NCBI RefSeq assembly: GCF_001618885.1
Contig: NZ_CP015114.1
Coordinates: forward strand, 1,054,001-1,118,000
Length of the DNA: 64,000 bases
Source of the DNA: Staphylococcus condimenti
Lineage (GTDB): Bacteria > Bacillota > Bacilli > Staphylococcales > Staphylococcaceae
Direction: 5' to 3'
Position numbers and translations under genes: made by a program. Position 1 is the first letter of the stretch. Every line of letters begins with the position of its first letter. Below are positions 51,803 through 63,298 of the stretch, piece by piece. The notes beneath the pieces are model-generated. The model saw only the letters and a program-made list of their open reading frames with translations. It searched no databases and was not told the origin of the DNA.

Positions 51803-53242
51803 TTAAACCTCTAATAGGATATCGATTGATTTATTCAATCGGTAGGTTGAGATATCAAACCATTCTGCTGCTTGTTTTTTTGTCACCTTTTGCTGCGACT
51901 GTTGGAAAAACAAATATACAAATGCTGCGACATATCCTTCAACGTGTTCTAAATCATATCCGCTGGCAATAATACCTTCAGCGCGATCAATCCACGCTAT
52001 AAAAAGGTTATGATAATGACGCAATGTTTCATTCTCATATAATGCTAACATGCCCCGGTGAATGAAATCTAATTTGACCAATTTTAATTCTTTAATGAGA
52101 TAGGTCAGATATAGTTTTTCATATTCATCCATCGTTTCTAACACAGACCATACTTCTTCTGTAATCATTAATTCTTTGCCATTGACTTGATTCAGCAGGA
52201 AGATTCCATAAAGTCGTGCATGATTATCTTCACTGGTAAGTAACGGCATAATATTAGATTGGAAGAAATTATCGTTTTCGGAAATGATCCATGGCGGATA
52301 ACCTGGATTGCCTTTTGTCATTTCTCTAAGTTTATTCCAAAATTGCATACTCTCTTCTTTATTTCCAAGGAAATAATAGTTGTAACTGAGTGCATGAAAA
52401 AGCTGTAAAGAAATAAATTTCCCTTTTTTGTATAAAGGGAAGAGTAATTTCTGAGATGCCTCGTATTTTTTTAAATAACTTAACACAATACCTAACTTAA
52501 ACGTTTCATCATCGTTCATTGGGACTACTTTGGATAAGGATTGCAAGTAATTAGGATAAGCTTTGTCTTTTGTATTATAAAGCAGCAGCGTATAGTGACA
52601 TAATGCGTGTACATCAGTCTGATTTTCTTTCAACAATTGTTTCAGCATAGAACGCGCTTGTTCATAATCTCCTAAATATAAATAGCACATAGCTAAAAGG
52701 TTTCGAATACTGTGATGTGCGCGGACTTTCATTTCTTGTCTTAAAATGTAATCTCGCGCATCTTCTAATCTTCCTTGAGAAAAAAGGTGCTGGAAAATCA
52801 TTTGAACTGCAAATGCTTGGCTTTCTTTTTCTAATTTGTCTAAATCATCATAGACAACTTCAAACATACCTTCTAATTCAGAACGATATTCTTCATCTCC
52901 TGATTCCAATACATAGTTAATGCCAAAGCAAAACGCCTTATTAGGATCGTTTAATGTGATAAAGAGCTGGCTTAATTGATAGTAGGCATCTGCCAAGTGT
53001 TCTCCTTTAGCAATATAATCATAATAATAATCAGCTACATTGCCGCCTCGGCCAATTTCTTTTAAAGCTTCTGTATAATCTATGAGTAATTCAAAGTCAG
53101 AAGGTGACAATTCAAAGGCTTTATGATAATATTCCGCTGCTTTATGATAATCTTTTTGTTTTGTTTTAGATTCTGCAACTCTTTTGAAAAAAGCAGCATC
53201 TCTTTGCATAGGTATGACATTTTTATGTTCATTTTGTGCCAT
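51803..53242 (-). CDS. TPR-repeat protein
   Basis: 479-residue soluble protein of tetratricopeptide-like helices: AESKTKQKDYHKAAEYYHKAFELSPSDFELL at about 27-58, and further TPR-like segments at about 90-130 and 180-215. The C-terminal part (KKQAAEWFDISTYRLNKSIDIL) may be a helix-turn-helix-like end. It is a protein-protein scaffold of unknown partners, located between trxB and the acetyltransferase as in other staphylococci. Confidence 0.85.
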   Translation of the reverse strand: MAQNEHKNVIPMQRDAAFFKRVAESKTKQKDYHKAAEYYHKAFELSPSDFELLIDYTEALKEIGRGGNVADYYYDYIAKGEHLADAYYQLSQLFITLNDPNKAFCFGINYVLESGDEEYRSELEGMFEVVYDDLDKLEKESQAFAVQMIFQHLFSQGRLEDARDYILRQEMKVRAHHSIRNLLAMCYLYLGDYEQARSMLKQLLKENQTDVHALCHYTLLLYNTKDKAYPNYLQSLSKVVPMNDDETFKLGIVLSYLKKYEASQKLLFPLYKKGKFISLQLFHALSYNYYFLGNKEESMQFWNKLREMTKGNPGYPPWIISENDNFFQSNIMPLLTSEDNHARLYGIFLLNQVNGKELMITEEVWSVLETMDEYEKLYLTYLIKELKLVKLDFIHRGMLALYENETLRHYHNLFIAWIDRAEGIIASGYDLEHVEGYVAAFVYLFFQQSQQKVTKKQAAEWFDISTYRLNKSIDILLEV

Positions 53243-53262
53243 GTATTGCCCCTCCTTTCTAA

Positions 53263-53745
53263 CTATTTGCGTATTTGCATTGGATTGCCGAATGCTAAAG
53301 CATTGTCAGGAATATCTTTACTAACAACTGTCCCTGCGCCCACACGAACGTTTTCACCTATTGTTACACCTGGCAATATTGTTGTATTAGCACCAATCAG
53401 CGTATTACTTCCGATAATTACTTCACCAATACGATATTCTGTGACTAAAAATTCATGAGTCAATATTGTTGTATTATACCCTATCACACAATTGTCGCCA
53501 ACATGAATTAACTCTGGATATAATACATCTGGCATTACTTTATAGGCAAAAGCAGTTTTTCGACCGATTTTCATTCCTAAACAAGCACGGTAAATCCATC
53601 GTTTCAAAGGTAACGATGGAATAAACCGTGCAATCTCAATTAATATCGTTTGTTTCAGTACTTTTGGGAATCGAATAATTTTATACATATGCCATAACGG
53701 GTTCGCATGAGGGAAATGATTTACAACTTTTTTATATTGTCTCAT
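53263..53745 (-). CDS. Hexapeptide-repeat acyltransferase
   Basis: 160 residues ending in left-handed beta-helix hexapeptides: [49 protein letters not shown]. This is the LacA/NodL-type O-acetyltransferase pattern, with His near the middle ([15 protein letters not shown]). ATG 53745 ([12 protein letters not shown]) follows AGAAAGAGTG; the frame up to 53787 overlaps lgt. It follows lgt by 13 bp. Substrate unknown. Confidence 0.88.
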   Translation of the reverse strand: MRQYKKVVNHFPHANPLWHMYKIIRFPKVLKQTILIEIARFIPSLPLKRWIYRACLGMKIGRKTAFAYKVMPDVLYPELIHVGDNCVIGYNTTILTHEFLVTEYRIGEVIIGSNTLIGANTTILPGVTIGENVRVGAGTVVSKDIPDNALAFGNPMQIRK

Positions 53746-53758
53746 GACATCACTCTTT

Positions 53759-54586
53759 CTATTTAGGCCAAGGCAGTGCCTTAACATCTTTATACTTTGG
53801 AGGCTGGTATTTCATACGGCGGTAAATAATCATTGCAATACCGATTATAATCAGGAGAATCGATACAAGTTGAGCGACACGGATATTGCTTGTTAACATC
53901 AAACTATCCGTACGCAACCCTTCAACAAAGAATCTTCCGATTGAATACCAGATAAGATAAGTAAAGAACGTTTCACCAATTCGTAAATGCTTACGTAAAA
54001 ATAATAAAAGTGCAAAACCAAGAACATCCCAAATTGACTCGTATAGGAAAGTAGGTTGGTAATATTGACCATCAATATACATATTATTAATAATGAATTC
54101 TGGAATATGCATATTTTCTAATACGCTTTTAGCAACAGGGCCGCCATGCGCTTCGTGATTCATAAAGTTTCCCCATCTACCGATACCTTGAGCTAAGATA
54201 ATACTCGGCGCAATAATATCTCCGACTTGAAGCGGGTTATGATTGTTACGTTTGCAAATTATTACCCCGGTAATAAATCCACCAATCAAACCACCGTGGA
54301 TAGCGATACCGCCATGCCAAATCATTGGTATTTCTGCCGGATTCGCTGCATAATACGGCCACTGGAAAATAACAAAATAAATACGTGCAGCAATAAAACC
54401 AAAGATAGCACTCCAAAAGATAATATCTATGAGCGCATCTTTATGTAACCCTGCTCTTTTAGCACCTTCTTGTGCTATAAAATAACCTAATAAAATACCT
54501 GCAGCAATGATAATTCCATACCAGTGTACTTCAATAGGCCCTAGTTGAAAGGCTACAGGATCAATGTAAGCCAAATTCGAAATCAT
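53759..54586 (-). CDS. lgt: Prolipoprotein diacylglyceryl transferase
   Basis: 275-residue membrane enzyme that adds diacylglyceryl to the lipobox cysteine of prolipoproteins. The signature [15 protein letters not shown] and [13 protein letters not shown], plus several membrane spans, are present. Its start overlaps the hprK stop by 4 bp (ATGA). Clients in this window include MetQ and the lipoprotein at 21.1 kb. Confidence 0.97.
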   Translation of the reverse strand: MISNLAYIDPVAFQLGPIEVHWYGIIIAAGILLGYFIAQEGAKRAGLHKDALIDIIFWSAIFGFIAARIYFVIFQWPYYAANPAEIPMIWHGGIAIHGGLIGGFITGVIICKRNNHNPLQVGDIIAPSIILAQGIGRWGNFMNHEAHGGPVAKSVLENMHIPEFIINNMYIDGQYYQPTFLYESIWDVLGFALLLFLRKHLRIGETFFTYLIWYSIGRFFVEGLRTDSLMLTSNIRVAQLVSILLIIIGIAMIIYRRMKYQPPKYKDVKALPWPK

Positions 54587-55524
54587 GACTCGTTCTCCTC
54601 TTTATGTTCATTTTTTCGTAAAATTTCAGCGTTTAAGCGTTCATTAAATTCTTCAGCTGTGTTAATACCCATAATATTCAAACGGTAATTCATTGCAGCA
54701 ACTTCAATAATCACTGCCACGTTTCTGCCTGGTCGAACTGGAATTGTTTTCTTTGTAATTTCAGTATCTAAAATTCGCAATGTTTCTTCGTTCAAACCAA
54801 CGCGATCATATAATTTATCTTTATCCCAGTTCTCAAGATTAATGTTCAAGCCGATTTTCTTTTCAGTCAAGATAGAACCGGCACCAAACAAAGTCATCAC
54901 ATTAATGATTCCTAAACCGCGAATTTCTAATAAATGTTCAATTAATTTCGGTGGTTTACCTATTAGTTCGTCTTTAGTGATTTCACGAATTTCTACATTA
55001 TCATCTGCGACAAGACGATGGCCACGTTTTACTAATTCTAACGCTGTCTCACTTTTACCGATACCAGAATCGCCTGTAATTAAAACACCTACACCATAAA
55101 CATCGACTAATACACCATGTAAAGACGTTGTCTTAGCCAGTTCGTGTTCTAAATAAGTCGTCAACCGGCTCATCAAACTTGTTGTTGCATCTTTAGAAGT
55201 CAACAACGGCGTACCTAGTTCTTTAGCTGCCACAACTAATTCTTCAGGCGGCTCAATATCACGAGTTACGATAATCGCCGGGGTATCTGGTCGACATAAC
55301 TTGCGCAATCTGCCGTGACGTTCTTCATCAGGCAGCAAATTATAGAAAGATAGCTCCGTTGTTCCTAATAGTTGAATACGATCTGACGCATAATGAGAGA
55401 AGTAACCTGCCATCTCCAAACCTGGTCGGGAAATATCTGTATTATGTATAGGTCGGTCTAGTCCTTCTTCGCCTGCAACAAGTTGCAAATTAAATTTATT
55501 AACGAGTGCTCTTGCAGTTAACAT
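54583..55524 (-). CDS. hprK: HPr kinase/phosphorylase
   Basis: 313 residues. The Walker A motif GDSGIGKS is at 151-158, and the HprK signature [17 protein letters not shown] follows. It phosphorylates HPr Ser46 in response to fructose-1,6-bisphosphate, giving the CcpA co-repressor. It starts the hprK-lgt-acetyltransferase unit; no strong promoter was assigned. Confidence 0.97.
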   Translation of the reverse strand: MLTARALVNKFNLQLVAGEEGLDRPIHNTDISRPGLEMAGYFSHYASDRIQLLGTTELSFYNLLPDEERHGRLRKLCRPDTPAIIVTRDIEPPEELVVAAKELGTPLLTSKDATTSLMSRLTTYLEHELAKTTSLHGVLVDVYGVGVLITGDSGIGKSETALELVKRGHRLVADDNVEIREITKDELIGKPPKLIEHLLEIRGLGIINVMTLFGAGSILTEKKIGLNINLENWDKDKLYDRVGLNEETLRILDTEITKKTIPVRPGRNVAVIIEVAAMNYRLNIMGINTAEEFNERLNAEILRKNEHKEENES

Positions 55525-55696
55525 AATTTCACCTCAATCCTCAATTTCCTATGTTTCTCTTATCTCTATCATATCAAAAAAGTATGTCTATACGTTATTT
55601 GTTTAATGAATATTACTTGATACATTCTATCACTTTTTGACTTTGTTCAAAAATTTATTCCCTTTCACTGGTTAAAAATATTCTATGTATACAAAT

Positions 55697-55724
55697 AGGA
55701 CATTTTGCATTCACAAAATGTCCT
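55697..55724. terminator. Hairpin between hprK and uvrA
   Basis: Stem AGGACATTTTG (55697-55707) with CAAAATGTCCT (55714-55724), followed on the plus strand by TTTTC. On the minus strand, where uvrA ends, the T run is weak. Confidence 0.6.
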
Positions 55725-55735
55725 TTTCTAGTTTA

Positions 55736-58579
55736 TTATTTTGTTTCAACTGCTTTATCACGCTCTAATACTCTTTTTAGGTATTTACCAGTATAAGAAT
55801 CCGGTGCTTCTGCAATTTCTTCAGGTGTTCCTGTCGCAACAATGGTACCTCCGCCATCGCCGCCTTCAGGTCCTAAATCAATAATGTAATCTGCTGTTTT
55901 AATGACATCTAAATTATGTTCAATAATGACAACTGTGTCACCATTTTCTACAATTCGATTTAACACTTTTAATAAACGGCTGATATCATCTACATGTAAG
56001 CCTGTTGTTGGTTCATCTAGAATATAAATTGATCGACCCGTAGAACGTTTATGCAATTCAGATGCTAATTTAACACGTTGTGCTTCCCCACCAGATAATG
56101 TCGTTGCAGGCTGACCTAACTTCACATAACCTAATCCAACGTCTACAAGTGTTTGTAATTTACGTTTGATTTTAGGAATGTTTTCAAAGAAATGCGTTGC
56201 TTCTTCAGCTGTCATATCCAATACTTCCGAAATATTTTTACCTTTATATGTGACTTCTAAAGTTTCACGATTATAACGCTTACCGCTACATACTTCGCAA
56301 GGCACATAAACATCTGGTAAAAAATGCATCTCTATTTTGATAATTCCGTCGCCTTTACAAGCTTCACAACGTCCGCCTTTCACATTAAAACTAAAACGTC
56401 CTTTTTGGTAACCACGGATTTTTGCTTCGTTTGTTTGCGCGAACACATCACGAATGTCATCAAATACGCCTGTATAAGTTGCTGGGTTTGAACGTGGTGT
56501 TCTTCCGATTGGAGATTGATCAATATCAATAACTTTATCTAATTGGTCAATACCTTCAATTTCATCTACTTTACCTGGTCTTACTTTTGAACGATTGATC
56601 TTTTGAGCAAGTGTTTTATATAACACTTCATTGACCAATGAACTTTTTCCCGAACCGGAAACACCAGTAACTACAGTCATTGTAGACAGTGGGAAATCAA
56701 CATCTACATCTTTCAAGTTGTTGCTTTTAGCCCCTCTGACTTTTAATCTTCGGTCAGTTGCTGGGCGTCTGTATTCCGGTACTTCAATACGTTTTTTACC
56801 ACTCAAGTATTGGCCAGTTAATGATTTCTTATTACGCATCACTTGTTTTGGTGTACCGCTTGCTACGATTTCACCACCATGTTCGCCAGCTCCTGGCCCA
56901 ACATCAACTAAGTAATCCGCTTCTCTCATTGTGTCATCATCATGCTCTACAACAATCAATGTGTTTCCTAAATCACGCATTTCTTTTAATGTTTCAATTA
57001 AGCGATCATTATCTCGTTGATGAAGTCCGATTGATGGTTCATCTAAAACATAAAGTACCCCTGATAGTCTTGAACCGATTTGTGTTGCCAAACGAATACG
57101 TTGAGCTTCCCCACCAGACAAAGTCCCTGATGAACGACCTAATGTCAGATAATCCAAACCAACATTATTTAAGAAATACAATCTTGAAATGATTTCTTTC
57201 AAGATTAAATCAGCAATTTTACGATCTTGATCGGATAAATCAATATTCTCAAAGAAATTTAAAGCTTCTTTAATTGAATATTCAACCACTTCACCAATAT
57301 TAAGACCTGAAACATAAACTGATAATGCTTCTTTACTCAAACGTTTACCGTGACAAGTTTCACAAGGCAACTCTGTCATATATTTACGCATCACTTCACG
57401 TACATATTCAGAAGGTGATTCATGATAACGTCTTTCAATATTCGGAATAACACCTTCAAACGGCATTGTACGTGTGCGTTTTTGTCCATTACGAGATTCA
57501 AAAGTAAATTTAATTTCTTTATCTTTAGAACCATATAAAATGATATCTTTTTGTCGATCAGTTAACTTCTTGAAAGGTTTATCCATTTTAATTTTATAAA
57601 CTTCACAAACACGTTTTAAAAGTGTCGGATAAAAATCAGAACTTTTAGGTTCCCATGGAACAATAGCGCCTTCTGCAAGTGTTTTGTCTGGATCAGGTAC
57701 AATCAAATCAATATCTGCAGTTAATTTTTGACCTAAACCATCACAATCAGGACATGCACCGAATGGACTGTTAAAACTGAACATACGCGGTTCTAATTCA
57801 CCAATACTGAAACCGCAGATAGGGCATGCATGGTTTTCAGAGAATTTTAATTCATCTCCACCAATAACATCAACTGTTAAATTGCCTTCTGCTAATTCTA
57901 GAGCTGTTTCTATAGAGTCAGCAAGTCTGCTTTCTATACCTTCTTTGACAACTAAACGGTCTACAACTACTTCTATCGTATGATTTTTATTCTTATCTAA
58001 GTCCGGTACATCGTTAATGTCTAAAATTTCTCCATCAACGCGTACACGAACATACCCTTTTTTACTAATATCTTCTAAGAGTTTTTCATGTGACCCTTTA
58101 CGATGATTAACAACAGGTGCCATTAATTGGATTTTAGTTCTTTCTTCCAATTCTAATGTGCGATCTACCATCTGTTGTACCGTTTGCGATTCAATTTCAA
58201 TTCCATGTTCCGGACAATATGCTTTACCAACACGTGCATATAACAAACGAATATAATCATATATTTCTGTTACAGTTGCAACTGTAGAACGCGGATTTTT
58301 GCTTGTTGTTTTCTGATCGATTGAAATTGCTGGAGACAATCCTTCAATCGTATCAACATCTGGTTTATCCATTTGTCCTAAAAATTGACGTGCATAGGCA
58401 CTTAAAGATTCAACATAGCGACGTTGTCCTTCAGCATAGATTGTATCGAACGCTAAGGAAGACTTACCAGAACCTGATAAGCCTGTCATCACAATTAATT
58501 TATTCTTCGGTAATTCTACATCAACATTTTTTAAGTTGTGCGCTCTGGCACCTTTTACAACTATGGATGGTTCTTTCAT
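55736..58579 (-). CDS. uvrA: Excinuclease ABC subunit A
   Basis: 947 residues with two ABC ATPase modules: Walker [10 protein letters not shown] (N-terminal) and GVSGSGKSS (C-terminal), signatures [11 protein letters not shown] and [11 protein letters not shown]. Zinc-binding cysteine pairs are CPICG...CPDC and CEAC...CEVC. UvrA finds bulky DNA damage and loads UvrB. It follows uvrB by 7 bp in one operon. Confidence 0.98.
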   Translation of the reverse strand: MKEPSIVVKGARAHNLKNVDVELPKNKLIVMTGLSGSGKSSLAFDTIYAEGQRRYVESLSAYARQFLGQMDKPDVDTIEGLSPAISIDQKTTSKNPRSTVATVTEIYDYIRLLYARVGKAYCPEHGIEIESQTVQQMVDRTLELEERTKIQLMAPVVNHRKGSHEKLLEDISKKGYVRVRVDGEILDINDVPDLDKNKNHTIEVVVDRLVVKEGIESRLADSIETALELAEGNLTVDVIGGDELKFSENHACPICGFSIGELEPRMFSFNSPFGACPDCDGLGQKLTADIDLIVPDPDKTLAEGAIVPWEPKSSDFYPTLLKRVCEVYKIKMDKPFKKLTDRQKDIILYGSKDKEIKFTFESRNGQKRTRTMPFEGVIPNIERRYHESPSEYVREVMRKYMTELPCETCHGKRLSKEALSVYVSGLNIGEVVEYSIKEALNFFENIDLSDQDRKIADLILKEIISRLYFLNNVGLDYLTLGRSSGTLSGGEAQRIRLATQIGSRLSGVLYVLDEPSIGLHQRDNDRLIETLKEMRDLGNTLIVVEHDDDTMREADYLVDVGPGAGEHGGEIVASGTPKQVMRNKKSLTGQYLSGKKRIEVPEYRRPATDRRLKVRGAKSNNLKDVDVDFPLSTMTVVTGVSGSGKSSLVNEVLYKTLAQKINRSKVRPGKVDEIEGIDQLDKVIDIDQSPIGRTPRSNPATYTGVFDDIRDVFAQTNEAKIRGYQKGRFSFNVKGGRCEACKGDGIIKIEMHFLPDVYVPCEVCSGKRYNRETLEVTYKGKNISEVLDMTAEEATHFFENIPKIKRKLQTLVDVGLGYVKLGQPATTLSGGEAQRVKLASELHKRSTGRSIYILDEPTTGLHVDDISRLLKVLNRIVENGDTVVIIEHNLDVIKTADYIIDLGPEGGDGGGTIVATGTPEEIAEAPDSYTGKYLKRVLERDKAVETK

Positions 58580-58586
58580 CTAGATA

Positions 58587-60569
58587 TCACCCTTCTGCCT
58601 TTAATTCGAATAACATATCTCTTAATTCCGTTGCTCTTTCAAAGTCTAAATCTTTAGCTGCTTTTTTCATTTCTTTTTCTATATTGGCAATTGTTTTTTC
58701 TCGTTCTTTTTTCGTAAGTTTTTTAGGAACCACTTTTTGATCTTTTTCATTTTCTTCTTTTGTTTCAACTGTCGCGCTGATAACATCATGAATTTTCTTA
58801 TGAATCGTTTGTGGTGTAATACCATGTTCTTCGTTATACTCATTTTGGATTTTACGACGACGTTCTGTTTCATCAATCGCAAACTTCATAGAATCCGTTA
58901 TTTTATCTGCATACATAATGACTTCGCCATGCTCATTACGTGCAGCACGACCAATGGTTTGCACAAGTGAACGTTCAGAACGTAAGAATCCTTCCTTATC
59001 AGCGTCTAAAATGACTACAAGAGATACTTCTGGTATATCGATACCCTCTCTCAACAAGTTGATTCCGACTACAGCATCATAAGTACCCATTCTTAAATCT
59101 CGAATAATTTCAATTCGTTCTAATGTCTTAATTTCAGAATGCAGATAGTTGACTTTGATACCTGCTTCTTTCAAATAAGTCGTTAAATCTTCACTCATTT
59201 TTTTCGTTAAAGTCGTAATAAGCACACGTTCATTTTTATCTACTCTGTCTTGAATTTCACTTAATAAATCATCAATTTGATTTTTAGTAGGTCTTACATC
59301 AATTTTAGGATCTAATAAGCCGGTTGGTCGAATAATTTGTTCTGTCATTTTATCTGTATGTTCTAATTCATACGGACCAGGTGTTGCAGAAACATATACT
59401 AATTGTTTGGCTTTTTCCTCAAATTCTTCAAAAGTTAACGGTCTGTTATCAATCGCACTCGGTAATCTGAAACCATGATCAATCAACACTTGCTTACGTG
59501 CTCTGTCACCGTTATACATGCCTCGAATTTGTGGTAGAGTAACGTGAGATTCATCAATCATTACAAGCCAATCATCACCAAAATAATCTAACAAAGTATA
59601 AGGTGTTGAACCAATCGGACGTAATGTTAAATGAACAGAATAGTTCTCAATTCCTGAGCAAAAGCCCATTTCTCTCATCATTTCCAAATCATAATTCGTA
59701 CGTTGTTCTAATCTTTGAGCCTCTAACAATTTGTTTTCAGAACGTAATTCTTTTAAACGTTCTTCCAACTCTTTTTCAATTCTTTCAATAGCAAGTTTTA
59801 ATTTTTCATCACGTGTAACATAGTGAGATGCCGGGAAGATTGAAAAGTGTTCGCGTTGTCTCAATACTTCACCTGTTAAATAATTCACTTCACTGATTCT
59901 ATCAATTTCATCGCCGAAAAATTCTACACGGATACAAATTTCTTCACGAGAAGCTGGGAATACTTCTACTACATCTCCGCGTACTCTGAACGTACCACGT
60001 TTAAAATCAATATCATTTCTTGTATATTGAATATCAACCAAATCTCTTAAAAATTGGCTGCGGTCCATTTCCATGCCTTCTCTAATATTCACAACTAAGT
60101 CGCTATATTCATCCGGATTCCCTAAACCAAAGATAGAGCTGACACTCGCAACGATAATTACATCGTCACGTTCAAATAATGAACTTGTTGCTGAGTGGCG
60201 CAATTGGTCAATTTCATCGTTAATCGTTGCATCTTTCTCAATAAATGTGTCAGTCGAAGGTACATAAGCTTCCGGTTGATAATAATCATAGAAGCTGACA
60301 AAATATTCTACTCTGTTTTCAGGAAACAATTCTTTGAATTCGTTATATAATTGACCGGCAAGTGTCTTGTTATGTGCAATTACAAGTGTCGGTTTACCTA
60401 CTTCTTTAATTACGTTGCTCATTGTGAACGTTTTACCCGTTCCTGTTGCCCCTAATAATGTTTGATGGCGTTTTCCTGCTTTTATACCCTCTGTCAATTC
60501 TTTAATCGCTGCAGGTTGGTCGCCTTGAGGTTCATAACCAGAGACAATTTTAAATGGATGATGTTCCAT
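58587..60569 (-). CDS. uvrB: Excinuclease ABC subunit B
   Basis: 660 residues. Walker [10 protein letters not shown], the DNA-clamping beta-hairpin [25 protein letters not shown] and the helicase motifs ([27 protein letters not shown]) are present, and the UVR domain that contacts UvrC closes the protein ([31 protein letters not shown]). First gene of uvrBA. Confidence 0.98.
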   Translation of the reverse strand: MEHHPFKIVSGYEPQGDQPAAIKELTEGIKAGKRHQTLLGATGTGKTFTMSNVIKEVGKPTLVIAHNKTLAGQLYNEFKELFPENRVEYFVSFYDYYQPEAYVPSTDTFIEKDATINDEIDQLRHSATSSLFERDDVIIVASVSSIFGLGNPDEYSDLVVNIREGMEMDRSQFLRDLVDIQYTRNDIDFKRGTFRVRGDVVEVFPASREEICIRVEFFGDEIDRISEVNYLTGEVLRQREHFSIFPASHYVTRDEKLKLAIERIEKELEERLKELRSENKLLEAQRLEQRTNYDLEMMREMGFCSGIENYSVHLTLRPIGSTPYTLLDYFGDDWLVMIDESHVTLPQIRGMYNGDRARKQVLIDHGFRLPSAIDNRPLTFEEFEEKAKQLVYVSATPGPYELEHTDKMTEQIIRPTGLLDPKIDVRPTKNQIDDLLSEIQDRVDKNERVLITTLTKKMSEDLTTYLKEAGIKVNYLHSEIKTLERIEIIRDLRMGTYDAVVGINLLREGIDIPEVSLVVILDADKEGFLRSERSLVQTIGRAARNEHGEVIMYADKITDSMKFAIDETERRRKIQNEYNEEHGITPQTIHKKIHDVISATVETKEENEKDQKVVPKKLTKKEREKTIANIEKEMKKAAKDLDFERATELRDMLFELKAEG

Positions 60570-60856
60570 ACAAATTGCAACCTCCTTCTATTTCTAAATC
60601 ATTTCTTTATTTATACCAATGCATTAAAACACAAATCGGTTGAGACATATATTTTGTCTCAACCTTTCTTTAATAGTTGAGAATTGCTTTACTCATATCT
60701 TGCAATACTCATTTATGCATTTAAATTAACCCTATTTACTATGCTCTATATTCTCATTTTTGTATTATCTCAAACTTTCAATATCACTATATATTCTAAC
60801 AGATTTGTCAAAAAAGATACAAACATCTGTTCGTAATAGCGAAAATTTTTTAGACG
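60570..60856. other. Intergenic region upstream of uvrB
   Basis: About 290 bp, AT-rich. A GGTTGAGACA/TGTCTCAACC hairpin (about 60638-60662) stands out; on the plus strand it is followed by TTTCTT. I see no clear LexA box or open frame. Confidence 0.5.
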
Positions 60857-60887
60857 AAAAAAGCACTTGTCTACATATGACAAGTAC
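60857..60887 (-). terminator. Terminator of csbA
   Basis: On the minus strand GTACTTGTC/GACAAGTGC (one G-U) followed by T6. Confidence 0.8.
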
Positions 60888-60915
60888 CCTCATTTTATAT
60901 ACCATCTATTTTCAT

Positions 60916-61161
60916 TTAACGATCTTCATCTTCGTGCTGTTTATGGAGATTCAATTGATCAACTATAACAAATCCCGCTAAAAGCGAAACCACATCTATG
61001 AAAATAATCCATTCACTATGGAAGAAACCTTTATATATAGAACCACCGATAAGCGTTAAAGTTACAATTGCTCCAACCCATTTATTCTTAGTTACAACAC
61101 TGAACAATACTACTAGAACACATGGAAAAAACGAAGCACAAAGATACCAAACGAGAACCAT
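60916..61161 (-). CDS. csbA: CsbA family small membrane protein
   Basis: 81 residues with three hydrophobic spans (WYLCASFFPCVLVVLFSVV, AIVTLTLIGGSIYKGF, IIFIDVVSLLAGFVIVDQL) and a charged end, matching CsbA/DUF2198. In B. subtilis and S. aureus it is sigma-B dependent and adjacent to uvrBA, as here. It follows the HD gene by 6 bp. Function unknown. Confidence 0.85.
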   Translation of the reverse strand: MVLVWYLCASFFPCVLVVLFSVVTKNKWVGAIVTLTLIGGSIYKGFFHSEWIIFIDVVSLLAGFVIVDQLNLHKQHEDEDR

Positions 61162-61167
61162 AAGTTG

Positions 61168-61809
61168 TCACCCATCTCTTTTATTTAAAATCGACATCGT
61201 TAATTCTCGCAATTCCGATCGTGGGATAAAGTTTTCTGTTAACATTTCCGGAATTACATTTTCAATAAAATCTTGTACAGATACTAAATGATCAAACTGC
61301 ATAATTGTCTCAAGAGACATCTCATAAATTTCGAAGAACAGAGCATCCGGATTACGCTTTTGTATTTCTCCGAACGTTTCATACAATAAATCAATTTTAT
61401 CAGCTACAGCAAGTATTTGACCTTCTAAAGAGTCATCTTTACCTTCTTGTAGTCGTTCTCTATAGACATCTTGATATTCTGGAGGAAACTCTTCTCTGAT
61501 AAAATTATCTACCATTTCTTCTTCTACTTGCGAGAATAATTTTTTCAAATCACGGCTTGCATATTTTACAGGTGTTTTGATATCCCCTGTAAACACTTCT
61601 GCAAAATCATGGTTCAACGCCTTTTCATACAAATTTTTCCAGTTAATTTCATTGCCATGTGCTTCTTCCACTGTACCTAAGTATTGAGCGATTTTAGTAA
61701 CCTTGAATGAATGTGCGGCTACATTATGCTCAAAATATTTAAATTTTCCAGGCAAGCGTATTAGCTTTTCTAGATCTGATAGTCTTTTAAAATATTGATG
61801 TACACCCAT
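61168..61809 (-). CDS. HD-domain hydrolase (YfbR-like)
   Basis: 213-residue HD-superfamily phosphohydrolase. Metal ligands: His in AAHSFKVTKIAQYL, the HD pair in LNHDFAEVFTGDIKTP, and Asp in AVADKIDLLYE. The family includes 5'-nucleotidases such as YfbR. ATG 61809 follows AAGGGGTGAG. It forms a unit with csbA. Confidence 0.87.
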   Translation of the reverse strand: MGVHQYFKRLSDLEKLIRLPGKFKYFEHNVAAHSFKVTKIAQYLGTVEEAHGNEINWKNLYEKALNHDFAEVFTGDIKTPVKYASRDLKKLFSQVEEEMVDNFIREEFPPEYQDVYRERLQEGKDDSLEGQILAVADKIDLLYETFGEIQKRNPDALFFEIYEMSLETIMQFDHLVSVQDFIENVIPEMLTENFIPRSELRELTMSILNKRDG

Positions 61810-61956
61810 ATCTAGCTCACCCCTTGTCTATTTAATGAGTTATTATACTCGAAAAGTTTATATTCTTGCAAGAACTTTGAAAATACCACCTATATTTTTA
61901 TATTCCCGCTTGTCTTTTACCCTTTAAATAGTCATTCAACAACTATTTCATGAACA

Positions 61957-61992
61957 AAAAAGCACTATCCTCAAAATAATGAGAACAGTGCT
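61957..61992 (-). terminator. Terminator of the LysM-CHAP gene
   Basis: On the minus strand GCACTGTTCTCA with TGAGGATAGTGC (G-U pairs), followed by T6. Confidence 0.8.
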
Positions 61993-62006
61993 TATTAATG
62001 GTTAAA

Positions 62007-62978
62007 TTAATGAATAAAGTTATATGATGCAGCTTGTCCTGCTGAAAGTGTACGTGAAGTTACAACACCAGGGCCGTAACCATAGTTCATTTCAGATACA
62101 CGAACTGAACCGTCACCATTTACGCCTTCAACGTAAGCAACATGGCCATATGCACCTGCTGTTGATTGCATGATAGCACCTGCAGTTGGCGTATTATTAA
62201 CTGTGCGACCTGCGGCAGCGGCAGCATTTGCCCAGTTATTTGCATTTCCCCATAATGAACCTGCTTTACCACCAGCACGTTCGAATACATAAGATGTACA
62301 TTGACCAGAAGTATAGTAGTTTGCACCTGAATAGTTAGAGTAAGAAGATTGAGCAGCTGGTGCGCTGTAAGAAGCACTGCTGTAATTTCCAGAATAACTT
62401 GTTGGTGCTGTATATGATGATGTATATGAACGAGTAGGTGCTGTGTATTCTACATTATTTTCATTAGAATAATAAGCTTGTGGTGCTGTCGTTACTTGTT
62501 CTACATTATTATAATTTGAAGTTGTTGGTTGTTTTGCTGATTGACCTTCTTCATTGTAAGCTTGTTTTTCAACTTCTGGTGCAATTTTACCAGTAAATAA
62601 CGCTTGTAAATGTGCTGCACCTTTATCAGAAACTGCTAAGATATCACCAGGTAAAATTAAATTTGTAAGTCCTGGGTTAAGTTCATGTAATTTATCTACA
62701 GAGATATGATGTGTTTTTGCAATTGAATTTAAAGAGTCTCCCGCTTTCACTTCTACAACATCTGTATCCGGCAAGACTAATTGAGTGTCCTTTTTAACTT
62801 CGTCTTGGTTTAATTTATTTAAATTTTTAATTTCATTTGTAGTAGTGGCAAACAAAGCTGCGACATCGCTTAATTTAGCGTCTTCTTTAACTACGTGTGT
62901 TTGTTCTGCAGACGCGACGCCATTTAATCCTGTAAACACTGTTACCGATGCTGCTGAGAGTAATAAAGCTTTCTTCAT
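62007..62978 (-). CDS. Secreted LysM-CHAP peptidoglycan hydrolase (SsaA/Sle1-like)
   Basis: 323 residues. Signal peptide to about residue 24 (GVASA-EQ); two LysM domains (about 27-71 and 74-117; [20 protein letters not shown] is the clearer one); a Ser/Tyr/Thr/Ala-rich linker (about 150-220); and a C-terminal CHAP domain with catalytic Cys227 ([15 protein letters not shown]) and His279 ([10 protein letters not shown]). Such enzymes cut peptidoglycan amide or peptide bonds. A WalR-like box lies 70 bp upstream. Position next to prfB and csbA matches an SsaA-type gene of S. aureus. Confidence 0.95.
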   Translation of the reverse strand: MKKALLLSAASVTVFTGLNGVASAEQTHVVKEDAKLSDVAALFATTTNEIKNLNKLNQDEVKKDTQLVLPDTDVVEVKAGDSLNSIAKTHHISVDKLHELNPGLTNLILPGDILAVSDKGAAHLQALFTGKIAPEVEKQAYNEEGQSAKQPTTSNYNNVEQVTTAPQAYYSNENNVEYTAPTRSYTSSYTAPTSYSGNYSSASYSAPAAQSSYSNYSGANYYTSGQCTSYVFERAGGKAGSLWGNANNWANAAAAAGRTVNNTPTAGAIMQSTAGAYGHVAYVEGVNGDGSVRVSEMNYGYGPGVVTSRTLSAGQAASYNFIH

Positions 62979-63048
62979 TTATTAGTTCATCCTTTGCTGT
63001 CATTTTTAATGCATTTAATATAGCACAAAAAATAAGGCAAAAGATTAA

Positions 63049-63065
63049 TGTTAAAAAGTTGTAAT
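63049..63065 (+). promoter_or_regulatory. WalR (YycF) box upstream of the LysM-CHAP gene
   Basis: TGTTAA-N5-TGTAAT, an exact fit to the staphylococcal WalR consensus TGTWAH-N5-TGTWAH. It is in opposite orientation to the gene, which is seen at other WalR targets. The surrounding 320-bp gap (62979-63298) shows no gene. Confidence 0.75.
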
Positions 63066-63250
63066 ATAACCGTTAAAAACCTTTATGTTTCTTTATACTA
63101 ACTCTTTTTTCTGTATAAAGTACAAATCATTGTCATTACTGTAACCTCCGGCATTTTTAAATCCACTGTAAACTTCATTTCAGTAACATTAATGAATGCA
63201 TATTGCATGAAAAGTTGATAAAAATAGCTTAGAAGATTTAAAGCGAATAA

Positions 63251-63284
63251 AAAAATCGAAGTGCTGCTGCACACTTCGATTTTT
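63251..63284. terminator. Bidirectional terminator after prfB
   Basis: Perfect stem AAAAATCGAAGTG (63251-63263) with CACTTCGATTTTT (63272-63284), T runs on both strands. Confidence 0.9.
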
Positions 63285-63298
63285 GAGCAATATTTTTA

